DNA of 41,923 nucleotides from an uncultured Bacteroidia bacterium (GTDB lineage Bacteria > Bacteroidota > Bacteroidia > J057 > CALAJH01): contig CALAJH010000065.1 of NCBI GenBank assembly GCA_937922655.1, positions 1 to 41,923 on the forward strand, written 5' to 3'. The translations under genes were made by a program, and so were the position numbers. The notes under the pieces were generated by a model. It was not told where the DNA came from, made no database searches, and worked only from the letters and a program-made list of their open reading frames with translations. Shown here piece by piece: positions 7,939 through 15,641 of this stretch. Every line of letters starts with the position of its first letter. The first letter of the stretch is position 1.

Positions 7939-8649
7939 TTATTTGGGCAAAGCGGACAATTGTTGCGTCACTTGCATCCGCGCCGACGAATCGGGGGCCA
8001 AAATTAGGGATTTTTCGTAGAACTTTTTCGCTTCGGCGAAATTTTCTTGGCTTTGCATCAAAAAACCGAGGTAATAGGGCGCCTCCCAACGCCCGGGTTC
8101 GGCGTTCATGGCGGTGGTGAGCCGTTCGCGGGCCTTGTCCCATTGGGCGGTCATCATCGAAAATTTGCCCATTTCGATGTTGGCGCGGTAGTGGCCGGGA
8201 TTTTTTTCGAGCACTTGTTTGAGTTTCTGTATGCCGGCCATAGGTGCGGGGGAGGCGACGTGAAAAACGGCGGCGTCGACTTGGGCGTCGAGGTCGTCGG
8301 GCTTGCGGGCGGCGATACGCTCGGCAATGCCGAGCGCCATGGCGTTCACGCTTTGATAGCGTTCCGCGTTTTGAATGACGGCGGGGTCGGCCAGAGCCGC
8401 TTTTAGTGCGGCGAGCGAATCCTCGCTCGTTTTTGCGCCCACAAGCCGCTTTTCCAACAACGCCGCATCGGGCGACAAAGGAGCGCCCGCACCGTCGGTA
8501 CCTTCGGGCTTGCCCGTTTGCGTCGTCGCGCCCGTCGTACGCGGGTTGTTCAGCGTCGTTTTGTCCGCCATCGCCAACAATATCACCGTCGTTATCCCGC
8601 CAATAATCACCGCCCAATGCGGCCAACCCATTTTTTCTTCGAACTCCAT
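7939..8649 (-). CDS. Membrane-anchored TPR protein
   Basis: A 236-residue protein started at the ATG at 8649 (MEFEEKMGWPHW); a second ATG six codons on is possible. One transmembrane helix lies at about residues 10-27 (WAVIIGGITTVILLAM), followed by a low-complexity Thr/Gly/Pro linker, then helical TPR-like repeats from about residue 70 to the end (for example NPGHYRANIEMGKFSMMTAQ and PGRWEAPYYLGFLMQSQENF). Probably a periplasmic or cytoplasmic-face scaffold; the partner is unknown. First gene of the co-directional string that runs to moxR. No convincing promoter is seen upstream. Confidence 0.78.
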   Translation of the reverse strand: MEFEEKMGWPHWAVIIGGITTVILLAMADKTTLNNPRTTGATTQTGKPEGTDGAGAPLSPDAALLEKRLVGAKTSEDSLAALKAALADPAVIQNAERYQSVNAMALGIAERIAARKPDDLDAQVDAAVFHVASPAPMAGIQKLKQVLEKNPGHYRANIEMGKFSMMTAQWDKARERLTTAMNAEPGRWEAPYYLGFLMQSQENFAEAKKFYEKSLILAPDSSARMQVTQQLSALPK

Positions 8650-8892
8650 TGCAACGGCAAAGTTCTCAAAAAAATCCGTACCATGCCGGGCCCGGACAAT
8701 ATTCATTGACGAAACCGACCCCGATTTCCAAACGCCGCGCCGCAGGCAGCAAACAAATTAACGACGACGATTGCCGTCCGGCGCCTTCACATTGCCCGCC
8801 GCCTGTTGAAATAGTACGGCTACGACGTCGATTTTTCATCGTTACGCCGCCATCTTATCCAATCGTTGCCGGTTTCACGCCGCGCTCCCCCC

Positions 8893-8920
8893 AAAAAACG
8901 CCGTGCTTGGTGCGACGGCG
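8893..8920 (-). terminator. aceA: Rho-independent terminator of aceA
   Basis: Minus strand: CGCCGT, 10-nt loop, ACGGCG, then TTTTTT. It starts about 25 nt after the isocitrate lyase stop. The rest of 8650-8943 holds no gene or clear promoter that I can see. Confidence 0.8.
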
Positions 8921-8943
8921 GTGCGGCGACCGAGACGACGCGC

Positions 8944-10266
8944 TTAACGTGGCGCGTTTTGTTTTTCAAACTGTTGGGCTTCGGTCGAGCCTTGCAACGC
9001 GACGGTGGACGAGCTTCCGCCGTTGATAATGTTTTGTACCTCGTCGAAGTATCCGGTGCCGACGAAAGATTGGTGCTTGACGGCGGCATAACCTTGGGAT
9101 TCGAGGATAAATTCGCGTTCTTGGAGTTCGACGTAGGCGCTCATACCCGCACGGGCGTATCCCGAAGCGAGTTCGAACATGCCGGCGTTGAGCGAATGAA
9201 AACCCGCCAAAGTGATAAACTGAAATTTGTATCCCATTTCGCCAAGTTTGACTTGAAAATCGGCGATGGTTCGGTCGTCGAGGTGACGTTTCCAGTTGAA
9301 CGACGGCGAACAGTTGTACATAAGCATTTTGCCGGGGTGGTGTCGGTGGACTTCTTGGGCAAATTCGCGGGCTTCGCCGAGGTCGGGTTTGGCGGTTTCA
9401 CACCAGACGATGTCGGCGTAGGGAGCGTAGGCGACGGCGCGTGCCGCCGCGTATTCGAGTCCCGATTTGACGCGATAAAACCCTTCGCGGGTGCGGGATT
9501 GGGCAATGATGAAACGTTCGTCGAGGGGGTCGATGTCGGAAGTGAGGAGTTGGGCGGCCTCGGCGTCGGTACGGGCGACAATGAGCGTCGGTACGCCGCA
9601 GACGTCGGTGGCCAAGCGGGCGGCAACGAGTTTGGCAATAAACTCTTGGGCGGGAACGAGCACCTTTCCTCCCAAATGTCCGCATTTTTTTTCGGACGAA
9701 AGTTGGTCTTCGAAGTGAACGCCGGCGGCGCCGGCGGCAATCATGCCTTTCATCAATTCGAAGGCGTTGAGCACGCCGCCGAAACCGGCTTCGGCGTCGG
9801 CGACGATGGGAACGAACCATGTTTCGACGCTCTTTTTGCCGGCGGCGCATTCGATTTGGTCGGCGCGTTGAAGGGCGTTGTTGATGCGTGCGACGAGGGC
9901 GGGAACGCTGTTGGCGGGATAAAGGCTTTGGTCGGGATAGGTGTGGGCGGAGAGATTGGCGTCGGCGGCGACCTGCCAACCGCTGCAATAAATCGCTTTA
10001 AGGCCCGCGGCCACCATTTGCACCGCTTGATTGCCCGTTACCGCGCCGAGCGCGTTGACGTACGGCTCGGCGTTGAGAAGTTCCCAAAGCCGATAAGCGC
10101 CGTTTTCGGCAAAAGTGTAGGCAATGGACAAACGACCGCGCAAACGCGCCACGTCTTGAGCCGAATAAGGCCGGACCACGCCTTTCCAGCGGGGATGGGT
10201 TTGCCACGCCGCCTCCATCGAAGAGTAACCGTTGGAGCCGTAGGGCTTACCGTGTTGTTCCGTCAT
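8944..10266 (-). CDS. aceA: Isocitrate lyase
   Basis: A 440-residue enzyme that splits isocitrate to glyoxylate and succinate, the first step of the glyoxylate shunt. The catalytic loop KKCGH is at residues 193-197 (active Cys 195), with metal-binding segments ADAEAGFGG (about 156-164) and HFEDQ (about 184-188) and the later NCSPSFNW motif (about 320). Length and N-terminus match the short bacterial form. It is monocistronic, with its own promoter (10370-10377) and terminator (8893-8920). No malate synthase is in the window. PEP carboxykinase 2.2 kb away fits growth on C2 units. Confidence 0.97.
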   Translation of the reverse strand: MTEQHGKPYGSNGYSSMEAAWQTHPRWKGVVRPYSAQDVARLRGRLSIAYTFAENGAYRLWELLNAEPYVNALGAVTGNQAVQMVAAGLKAIYCSGWQVAADANLSAHTYPDQSLYPANSVPALVARINNALQRADQIECAAGKKSVETWFVPIVADAEAGFGGVLNAFELMKGMIAAGAAGVHFEDQLSSEKKCGHLGGKVLVPAQEFIAKLVAARLATDVCGVPTLIVARTDAEAAQLLTSDIDPLDERFIIAQSRTREGFYRVKSGLEYAAARAVAYAPYADIVWCETAKPDLGEAREFAQEVHRHHPGKMLMYNCSPSFNWKRHLDDRTIADFQVKLGEMGYKFQFITLAGFHSLNAGMFELASGYARAGMSAYVELQEREFILESQGYAAVKHQSFVGTGYFDEVQNIINGGSSSTVALQGSTEAQQFEKQNAPR

Positions 10267-10369
10267 TGTTGAAACTATCGTGTTTGATTGTAAAATCGTT
10301 GTGGGCGTCGGGCTTATGTTCGTGCGGGTGCAAATTCGCGCGTCGCCAACAAGGAACCCGAAAAGGCGG

Positions 10370-10377
10370 CAAATTTA
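10370..10377 (-). promoter_or_regulatory. Putative aceA promoter (-7 element)
   Basis: The minus strand reads TAAATTTG, matching TAnnTTTG. The -33 position holds only TTCG at 18 nt spacing. Expected start is near 10363, giving a leader of about 97 nt. The 10267-10640 gap otherwise holds a perfect 7-bp hairpin (10465-10481) and the plus-strand promoter at 10585. Confidence 0.5.
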
Positions 10378-10464
10378 CAAAATAAATTTATTTTCCGAAT
10401 TTAAATGCAAAAAAAATAAAATAACGAACGATTTTTTGTAAAATTCAAAAATATATTTTAATCG

Positions 10465-10481
10465 GCCGATTCAAAATCGGC
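10465..10481. other. Short perfect inverted repeat
   Basis: GCCGATT (10465-10471) and AATCGGC (10475-10481) with a 3-nt loop, beside an A/T-rich tract on the aceA side (10380-10460). No T-run directly follows on either strand. It could be an operator or a weak processing hairpin between divergent promoters. Confidence 0.3.
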
Positions 10482-10584
10482 AACGGCGGGTAAACGTGGC
10501 GCAACGCCTCGCGATTCCAAGCCGCGTACGCATTGGCAAGGCTTGCGGTTCGTCGAAAAATAACGGCCTTTGGACGAAAAAACA

Positions 10585-10615
10585 TTTGGAAGCTCCAAAC
10601 AAATGCGTAGATTTG
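10585..10615 (+). promoter_or_regulatory. Promoter of the PID-CTERM/tatA operon
   Basis: TTTG (10585-10588), 19 nt spacer, TAGATTTG (10608-10615): both boxes and the spacing fit the Bacteroidota consensus. Expected start is near 10621, about 20 nt before the ATG at 10641. Confidence 0.8.
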
Positions 10616-10640
10616 CATTGTATTCAAAAAATATTCGGAT

Positions 10641-10829
10641 ATGAAACGACTGGGAAAAATATCGTTGTACGCGGCAATGCTGTTTTTGAGCACGACGGGA
10701 GGAATATTCGCCCAACCCCCGCCGCCGGAAGAAATTCCCGTGGACGGCGGCGCCGCCTTGTTGCTTGGCGCCGGCGCGGCTTACGCAATTAAAAAATATC
10801 GCGACTATCGCAAAAAGAAAAATCAATAA
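10641..10829 (+). CDS. PID-CTERM sorting-domain mini-protein
   Basis: A 62-residue protein that is nearly all targeting signal. An N-terminal signal peptide (basic MKRLGK, hydrophobic core, cleavage likely after GGIFAQ) is followed by PPPPEEIPVDGGAALLLG, a second hydrophobic stretch and the basic tail KKYRDYRKKKNQ. The P-x-x-IPVDGG motif plus helix plus basic tail is the tripartite PID-CTERM sorting signal found in many Bacteroidota, thought to be handled by an exosortase-type system. Little or no mature domain remains between the signals. It is 3 nt upstream of tatA and shares its promoter. Confidence 0.8.
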   Translation: MKRLGKISLYAAMLFLSTTGGIFAQPPPPEEIPVDGGAALLLGAGAAYAIKKYRDYRKKKNQ

Positions 10830-10832
10830 CAC

Positions 10833-11066
10833 ATGACCGAATTTTTTATTCCCGTCTTGCCCGGGGTCTTTGGCTTGGGGCCGTGGGAAATCGCACTCAT
10901 TGTATTGGTTATCCTTGTCCTCTTTGGCGCCAAAAAAATACCCGACTTTGCACGCGGTCTTGGGCAGGGTATCCGTGAATTTAAAAACGCCGCCAACAAC
11001 GTCAAACAGGAAATCGAACAAGAATCCCGACAGCTCGACCCCGAAAAAAACAAGTCTTTGAACTAA
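10833..11066 (+). CDS. tatA: Sec-independent protein translocase subunit TatA
   Basis: A 77-residue membrane protein. A short periplasmic N-terminus is followed by the helix GPWEIALIVLVILVLFGAKK, the FGAKKIPDFARGLGQGIREF amphipathic helix with its conserved Phe-Gly hinge, and a charged C-terminal tail. TatA oligomers form the pore that exports folded twin-arginine substrates. TatB and TatC are not adjacent. It lies 3 nt behind the PID-CTERM gene, so the two are almost certainly one transcript. Confidence 0.95.
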   Translation: MTEFFIPVLPGVFGLGPWEIALIVLVILVLFGAKKIPDFARGLGQGIREFKNAANNVKQEIEQESRQLDPEKNKSLN

Positions 11067-11151
11067 AACGCGTTCCGGAGACGCCGACCCACGACGACTT
11101 GATTCGCGGGCTCCAAAGTTTGGCTTGAAGGGTTTGATAAACCTTTGTGTC

Positions 11152-11175
11152 GCCCCGTTTCCGACGGGGCTTTTC
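11152..11175 (+). terminator. Rho-independent terminator downstream of tatA
   Basis: GCCCCGT, TTCC loop, GACGGGGC, then TTTTCG. It lies 86 nt past the tatA stop. A shallow hairpin (AAGG..CCTT, about 11127-11145) precedes it. Confidence 0.8.
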
Positions 11176-11231
11176 GTTTATCGCCCGGAAAAGTCGTGGT
11201 GGAAACGTCCACGGTTCACGCGTTTTTTTCA

Positions 11232-11239
11232 TAATTTTG
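11232..11239 (+). promoter_or_regulatory. Putative mqnE promoter (-7 element)
   Basis: TAATTTTG, the same box as in the rRNA promoters, 34 nt before the ATG at 11273; expected start is near 11245. No good -33 TTTG is seen at the usual distance. Confidence 0.5.
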
Positions 11240-11272
11240 CAAAAAAAACACGTCGTTGCGTGTTATGTGGTT

Positions 11273-12364
11273 ATGAAGGAGGTTATTGAAGAAAAAGTAT
11301 ACGCCGGCCGGCGCTTGGACGAAAACGAGGCTTTGTTTTTGTATCAATCCGCCGACTTGGGTTGGCTGGGAGAACTCGCCACCTACGTGCGCGAAAAAAA
11401 ACACGGTAAAAACACTTATTTCAACCGCAATTTTCACATCGAGCCGACGAACATCTGCATTTACACCTGCGCCTTTTGCGCCTTTGCCCGACGGCCCGGC
11501 GAGGAGGGCGGTTGGGAATATACGCTCGAAGAAATTGAAGACATTTGCCGGGGCTACGTTGGCAAACCCGTTACGGAGGTGCACATTGTCGGCGGCGTTC
11601 ATCCCAAACGCGGCGTCGAATACTACGGCGAAATGATTCAACGCATCAAACGCATTTTGCCCCACATCCACGTCAAGGGTTTTACGGCCGTGGAATTGAA
11701 GGTGATGTTTGCCCGAAGCCGTATGAGCATCGAAGAAGGGCTGGCCGCCTTGCGAGAATACGGCCTCGACTCCATCCCCGGCGGCGGCGCCGAAATTTTC
11801 CATCCCGACGTGCGCAAACAAATTTGCGACACCAAAGCCTCCACCGACAACTGGCTCGTCATTCACGAGGCCGCCCACAAACTCGGCATCCCCTCCAACT
11901 GCACCATGCTTTACGGACACGTCGAAAACTATTTTCATCGCGTCCATCATATGAACCTCTTGCGCGAACTCCAAGACCGCACCGGCGGCTTCAACACCTT
12001 TATTCCCCTCAAATTCAGGCACGAAAACAACGAGCTTTCCCACATCCAAGAAGCGTCGGTGATAGAAGACCTGAAAAACTATGCGGTGGCAAGGCTGTTT
12101 TTGGACAACATCCCCCACATCAAGGCTTATTGGCCGATGATTGGCAAACCCACCACCCAACTCGCGCTAAGTTTTGGCGTCGACGACGTCGACGGCACCA
12201 TCGACGATACGACCAAAATTTATTCCATGGCCGGCGCCGAAGAGCAGTCCCCCGCCGTTACGACGGCCGAACTCGTTCATCTCATCACCCGCGCCGGCTA
12301 TCGTCCCATCGAACGCGACTCGGTTTACAACATTCTCAACGACTTTTCCGTCGTCGCCGCATAG
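11273..12364 (+). CDS. mqnE: Aminofutalosine synthase (radical SAM)
   Basis: A 363-residue radical SAM enzyme. The 4Fe-4S ligands are Cys 62, 66 and 69 in CIYTCAFC, after HIEPTN. The following motifs VHIVGGVHPK and HVKGFTAVELK are typical of MqnE, as opposed to MqnC. The enzyme joins 3-(1-carboxyvinyloxy)benzoate and SAM to give aminofutalosine in the futalosine route to menaquinone. I start at the ATG at 11273 (MKEVIEEKVY); the longer frame upstream crosses the terminator and promoter. No other mqn gene is in the window. CofH-type enzymes share the fold and are the main alternative. Confidence 0.88.
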   Translation: MKEVIEEKVYAGRRLDENEALFLYQSADLGWLGELATYVREKKHGKNTYFNRNFHIEPTNICIYTCAFCAFARRPGEEGGWEYTLEEIEDICRGYVGKPVTEVHIVGGVHPKRGVEYYGEMIQRIKRILPHIHVKGFTAVELKVMFARSRMSIEEGLAALREYGLDSIPGGGAEIFHPDVRKQICDTKASTDNWLVIHEAAHKLGIPSNCTMLYGHVENYFHRVHHMNLLRELQDRTGGFNTFIPLKFRHENNELSHIQEASVIEDLKNYAVARLFLDNIPHIKAYWPMIGKPTTQLALSFGVDDVDGTIDDTTKIYSMAGAEEQSPAVTTAELVHLITRAGYRPIERDSVYNILNDFSVVAA

Positions 12365-12454
12365 AACGAACGTTGTGCGACAACGGCACAACGGGCGAAC
12401 GGCGATTCGCCTTCGCTTCGGGGCGCAAGCAAAAATTAAATCAAACCCAACCAC

Positions 12455-12494
12455 AAAAACATACGCCGCGCCGAAAATTTCGGCGCGGCGTATG
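12455..12494 (-). terminator. Strong terminator of pckA
   Basis: A perfect 17-bp inverted repeat (12460-12476 and 12478-12494; arms CATACGCCGCGCCGAAA and complement), followed on the minus strand by TTTTTGTGG. It begins 13 nt after the pckA stop. It could also stall transcription from mqnE, but the plus side lacks a T-run. Confidence 0.85.
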
Positions 12495-12506
12495 CATAAA
12501 AATCGT

Positions 12507-14096
12507 TTAAGCGACAACGGCGATTTTCGGCGCGGCGGCTTTGATTTCGTCGTTGGCGAAGTCGGAGTAACGCGCGAAATTGTCGTTGAAAAACCGGGCG
12601 AGTTTGAGGGCCGTGGCGTCGAAGGCGGCCTTGTCCGCCCACGTGTTGCGGGGAACGAGTACCTCGCTCGGCACGCCGGGCACGTTTTCGGGGATGGCCA
12701 ACCCAAAAACGGGGTCGTTATGGAAGGCGACGCCGTTGAGTTTGCCTTCGATGGCGGCGGTAATCATGGCCCGGGTATAGGCGAGTTTGATGCGCGAGCC
12801 CGTGCCGTACGAGCCGCCCGTCCACCCCGTATTCACCATCCAGACGCTCACTTGGTGTTTTTTCATTTTTTGCCCGAGCATATCGGCGTAGGTTGTCGGG
12901 TGCATGGGCAAAAAGGCTTGTCCGAAGCAGGCGGAGAACGTCGGTTGGGGTTCGACGACGCCGGCCTCCGTACCCGCGACTTTGGCCGTGTAACCGCTCA
13001 AAAAGTGGTACATCGCCTGTCCGGGCGTAAGTTTGGAGATAGGGGGAAGCACGCCGAAGGCGTCGGCCGTCAAAAGGAAAATGTTTTGCGGCAAACCGCC
13101 GACCGAAGGACGCACGGCGTTCGAGACGTGGAAAAGAGGGTAGGATACGCGGGTGTTTTCGGTGATGGATTTGTCGGCAAAATCGACCTTGCGCATTCCG
13201 GGATAGAAACGAGTGTTTTCGAGCAGGGCGCCAAACTTGATGGCGTTCCAGATGTCGGGTTCGCTTTCTTTGGTGAGGTTGATGCATTTGGCATAACATC
13301 CGCCTTCGAAATTAAAAACGCCGTCGTCGGTCCAGCCGTGTTCGTCGTCGCCGATGAGCCCGCGGTTGGGGTCGGCGGAAAGCGTGGTTTTTCCCGTACC
13401 GGAGAGCCCAAAGAAAACGGCGACGTCGCCTCCCGCGCCAACGTTGGCCGAACAATGCATCGGCAGTACGTTTTGATGCGGAAGCAGAAAGTTCAACACC
13501 GAAAAGACGCTCTTTTTGATTTCGCCCGTATACGCCGAACCGCCAATGAGAATGATTTTACGCGGAAAGTTGAGGATGGTGAAGTTGTGCTGACGCGTAA
13601 AGTCAATGACGGGGTCGGCGTAAAAGCCCGGCACGGCGATAAGGGTGAAGTCCGGCACGAAGTCTTTGAGTTCTTCTTTCGGCGGCCGGATGAACATGTT
13701 GTAGGCGAAGAGGCTTTGCCATGGTTTTTCGGTCAGCACCCGGATTTTGAGGCGATATTTGGGGTCTGCACAGGCGTAGCAGTCGCGGATGTAAACGTCG
13801 CGCCGCTGCATGTACGCCCGAACCCGAAGGTACAAACGGTCGAAGTGCTCGGCGGAATATTCGTGATTGACGTCCCCCCACCAAATTTCCGATGCTTCTT
13901 GGCCCTCGCGCACGACGTATTTGTCCTTCGGGGAACGACCCGTAAATTCACCCGTGTGGATGACCAGCGCCCCGGAATCCGCCAAAACACCCTCGCCCAT
14001 GCGAATGGTATGGTCGACCAACTCCGCAGGGCTTAAATTGTAATAAACTTGACCTAAATTCCTAAGATTGAGGTAGGAATATAATTCTTGAGACAT
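12507..14096 (-). CDS. pckA: Phosphoenolpyruvate carboxykinase (ATP)
   Basis: A 529-residue enzyme that converts oxaloacetate and ATP to PEP and CO2, the entry to gluconeogenesis. The kinase-1a P-loop GLSGTGKTTLS is at residues 230-240, the metal and kinase-2 motif LIGDDEHGW at about 247-255, and the oxaloacetate-binding FTGRSPKDK at about 51-59. A monocistronic unit between its own promoter element and a strong terminator. With isocitrate lyase it gives the pathway from acetyl-CoA to sugars. Confidence 0.97.
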   Translation of the reverse strand: MSQELYSYLNLRNLGQVYYNLSPAELVDHTIRMGEGVLADSGALVIHTGEFTGRSPKDKYVVREGQEASEIWWGDVNHEYSAEHFDRLYLRVRAYMQRRDVYIRDCYACADPKYRLKIRVLTEKPWQSLFAYNMFIRPPKEELKDFVPDFTLIAVPGFYADPVIDFTRQHNFTILNFPRKIILIGGSAYTGEIKKSVFSVLNFLLPHQNVLPMHCSANVGAGGDVAVFFGLSGTGKTTLSADPNRGLIGDDEHGWTDDGVFNFEGGCYAKCINLTKESEPDIWNAIKFGALLENTRFYPGMRKVDFADKSITENTRVSYPLFHVSNAVRPSVGGLPQNIFLLTADAFGVLPPISKLTPGQAMYHFLSGYTAKVAGTEAGVVEPQPTFSACFGQAFLPMHPTTYADMLGQKMKKHQVSVWMVNTGWTGGSYGTGSRIKLAYTRAMITAAIEGKLNGVAFHNDPVFGLAIPENVPGVPSEVLVPRNTWADKAAFDATALKLARFFNDNFARYSDFANDEIKAAAPKIAVVA

Positions 14097-14145
14097 AAAT
14101 GCTTGTGAATCGGCGAGTTCGTCCTGATTAATAAATTAAGGGACC

Positions 14146-14153
14146 CAAAATTA
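14146..14153 (-). promoter_or_regulatory. Putative pckA promoter (-7 element)
   Basis: TAATTTTG on the minus strand; expected start is near 14139, with a leader of about 43 nt. No -33 TTTG is seen at 19-21 nt, so recognition may need an activator. Confidence 0.5.
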
Positions 14154-14186
14154 ACAAAAAATAAAACGGCCCGCTACGGCGTGCGT

Positions 14187-14666
14187 TCAAGATGAGCGCT
14201 CGCGCTTGATGTATTCGAGCAGTGCGGCACATGAACGATCGAGTTGTTCGTATACGGCTTCAAAGTGTTTGTCTTCGCCGTGATAAGGGTCGGGAACGTC
14301 GCGTTTGCCCGTCGGGTCGAAGGCCGCCATTTTCAAAAGTTTCGCCTCCGTGCGTCGCGAGCGCATCATCTGCTCGACTTTCTCAAAGTTCATATCGTCC
14401 ATGACGACCAAATAGTGAAAGTCGAAGAGGTCGCGCGGCCGGATTTGACGGGCGCGATGCTCAAAGGGAACGCCGCGACGCTCCAAGACCTTGATGGTAC
14501 GCTCGTCCGCTTTTTCCCCCTCGTGCCAACCGCCGAGTCCCGCCGAGTCCACCTCGAAGCGATCCTCCAAACCGGCGTCGCGCACCTTTTGAGAGAATAT
14601 CGCTTTGGCCATCGGCGAGCGGCAGATATTGCCCAAACAGATGAATAAAACCCGAATTTTTTCCAT
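14187..14666 (-). CDS. Low-molecular-weight protein-tyrosine phosphatase
   Basis: A 159-residue phosphatase. The P-loop CLGNICRS (Cys 10, Arg 16) follows IRVLFI, and the general-acid segment VPDPYHG lies near residue 126. Family members remove phosphate from tyrosine; in bacteria they often act on BY-kinases of exopolysaccharide export, and some are arsenate reductases. The DPY motif favours tyrosine phosphatase. It is 47 nt downstream of the DUF4295 gene on the same strand and may be read through from the rpmG promoter. Confidence 0.92.
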   Translation of the reverse strand: MEKIRVLFICLGNICRSPMAKAIFSQKVRDAGLEDRFEVDSAGLGGWHEGEKADERTIKVLERRGVPFEHRARQIRPRDLFDFHYLVVMDDMNFEKVEQMMRSRRTEAKLLKMAAFDPTGKRDVPDPYHGEDKHFEAVYEQLDRSCAALLEYIKRERSS

Positions 14667-14713
14667 AGCCGGCCTTCTACCGCCGCCGTTTTATTACCCC
14701 GCCGAACAACGGT

Positions 14714-14878
14714 TTAGGATTTGGCCGCCTCGTCTATCAATTGTTGCACCATTTCGTTCGGGACAATCTCTTCTTTGAACGAATAGTTGCCCGTCACGGG
14801 GTTTCGCATCGCCCGGATAACCTTCGTTACCGTCGAACCTTTTTCTTTTTTCAGCGTTGCAACGACCTTCTTTGCCAT
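14714..14878 (-). CDS. DUF4295 family small protein
   Basis: A 54-residue protein, ATG at 14878, TAA at 14714-14716. It opens MAKKVVATLKK, has a central VIRAMRNPVTGNYSFKEE and ends VQQLIDEAAKS. This is the DUF4295 pattern found in Bacteroidota directly after rpmG; the function is unknown. The position and basic start suggest a ribosome-associated role. Its start is 2 nt after the rpmG stop. Confidence 0.85.
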   Translation of the reverse strand: MAKKVVATLKKEKGSTVTKVIRAMRNPVTGNYSFKEEIVPNEMVQQLIDEAAKS

Positions 14879-14880
14879 GA

Positions 14881-15066
14881 CTACTTCGTTTCTTTATGAA
14901 TGGTGTAGCGTTTCAATATCGGGTTGTATTTTTTGATTTCCATACGTCCCGGGGTGTTTTTGCGGTTTTTTTGCGTGTAGTAACGCGACGTACCCGGCAA
15001 ACCGCTCGCCTTGTGTTCGGTACACTCCAAGATGATTTGCAGACGATTGCCTTTTTTCTTTGCCAT
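14881..15066 (-). CDS. rpmG: 50S ribosomal protein L33
   Basis: A 61-residue ribosomal protein ([19 protein letters not shown]; later [20 protein letters not shown] and the conserved [11 protein letters not shown]). A single Cys in ECTEHK and no CxxC pairs indicate the zinc-independent form. In many Bacteroidota rpmB (L28) directly precedes rpmG; here the gene is preceded by a promoter and a divergent DUF962 gene, so L28 is encoded elsewhere. Confidence 0.95.
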   Translation of the reverse strand: MAKKKGNRLQIILECTEHKASGLPGTSRYYTQKNRKNTPGRMEIKKYNPILKRYTIHKETK

Positions 15067-15088
15067 GTCCGTTTTTGCTAACGAACCG

Positions 15089-15120
15089 CGAAATTACGAT
15101 GTTTCGGGCGTTTCGCCAAA
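15089..15120 (-). promoter_or_regulatory. Probable rpmG promoter
   Basis: Minus strand: TTTG (15120-15117), 20 nt, TAATTTCG (15096-15089), one mismatch to TAnnTTTG. Expected start is near 15082, about 16 nt before the rpmG ATG. Confidence 0.6.
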
Positions 15121-15269
15121 TTTTTTACGCTTCGTTCAACGGGGCGCGGGTGTTTTTTTTGACCCGACGCGCGTGCAAAAGCGACGAACGGGTCCGAAAA
15201 ATTTTCGGCGCTTCGGGCGAAATACCGAGATTTTCTTTGTAGTTTACGAGGGATTTCGACAAAATTTTT

Positions 15270-15277
15270 TATTTTTG
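15270..15277 (+). promoter_or_regulatory. Putative promoter of the DUF962/S66 pair (-7 element)
   Basis: TATTTTTG with expected start near 15283, about 11 nt before the ATG at 15294. No TTTG at standard spacing; the nearest (15236-15239) is 30 nt away. Confidence 0.5.
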
Positions 15278-15293
15278 CGTAAACGAAAACGTC

Positions 15294-15641
15294 ATGGGCA
15301 AGGAAAGAAAATACAAAACGCTCAAAGAATTTTATCCTTACTACCTAACCGAACACCAAAATCCGGTGTGCCGCGGCCTGCATTTTTTCGGTACGTTTTG
15401 GGTCATCGTCATCGCGATTGTCGCGCCGTTTTTGGGGAAAATGTCCTACTATTGGTTGATTCCTTTGGTGGGTTACGGCTTTGCGTGGTTTGGACACGCT
15501 TTTTTTGAAAAAAACAAGCCCGCCACCTTCCAATATCCGCTTTACAGCTTGGCTTCGGACTTCATCATGTTTTGGCACATCGTTACGGGTCAAATCGGTG
15601 CGAAATTGAAATGGGCGCGGGAGACGATTTACGGCGCCTGA
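15294..15641 (+). CDS. DUF962 (Mpo1-like) membrane protein
   Basis: A 115-residue protein with the DUF962 pattern: YYLTEHQNPVCRGLHFFG near the N-terminus, two or three hydrophobic helices, GYGFAWFGHAFFEKNKPATF and YPLYSLASDF. Yeast Mpo1 of this family is a Fe2+-dependent dioxygenase of 2-hydroxy fatty acids, and conserved His residues (in EHQNP, LHFFG, GHAFFE) are present here. Substrate use in bacteria is not established. It overlaps the start of the LD-carboxypeptidase gene by 31 nt. Confidence 0.85.
   Translation: MGKERKYKTLKEFYPYYLTEHQNPVCRGLHFFGTFWVIVIAIVAPFLGKMSYYWLIPLVGYGFAWFGHAFFEKNKPATFQYPLYSLASDFIMFWHIVTGQIGAKLKWARETIYGA

Noticed and set aside
8650-8943. Plus-strand frames between the TPR gene and aceA
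   Set aside because: Low-complexity Arg/Pro translation with no start context or domain; only the aceA terminator is supported here.
10445-10693. Minus-strand open frame overlapping the PID-CTERM gene start
   Set aside because: It is antisense to a consensus promoter and a recognised small gene, and has no signal or domain.
11002-11232. Minus-strand open frame and tRNA-like look of the segment between tatA and mqnE
   Set aside because: No T-arm or anticodon arm can be drawn on either strand, the frame has no recognisable domain, and the region is better explained by a terminator plus promoter.
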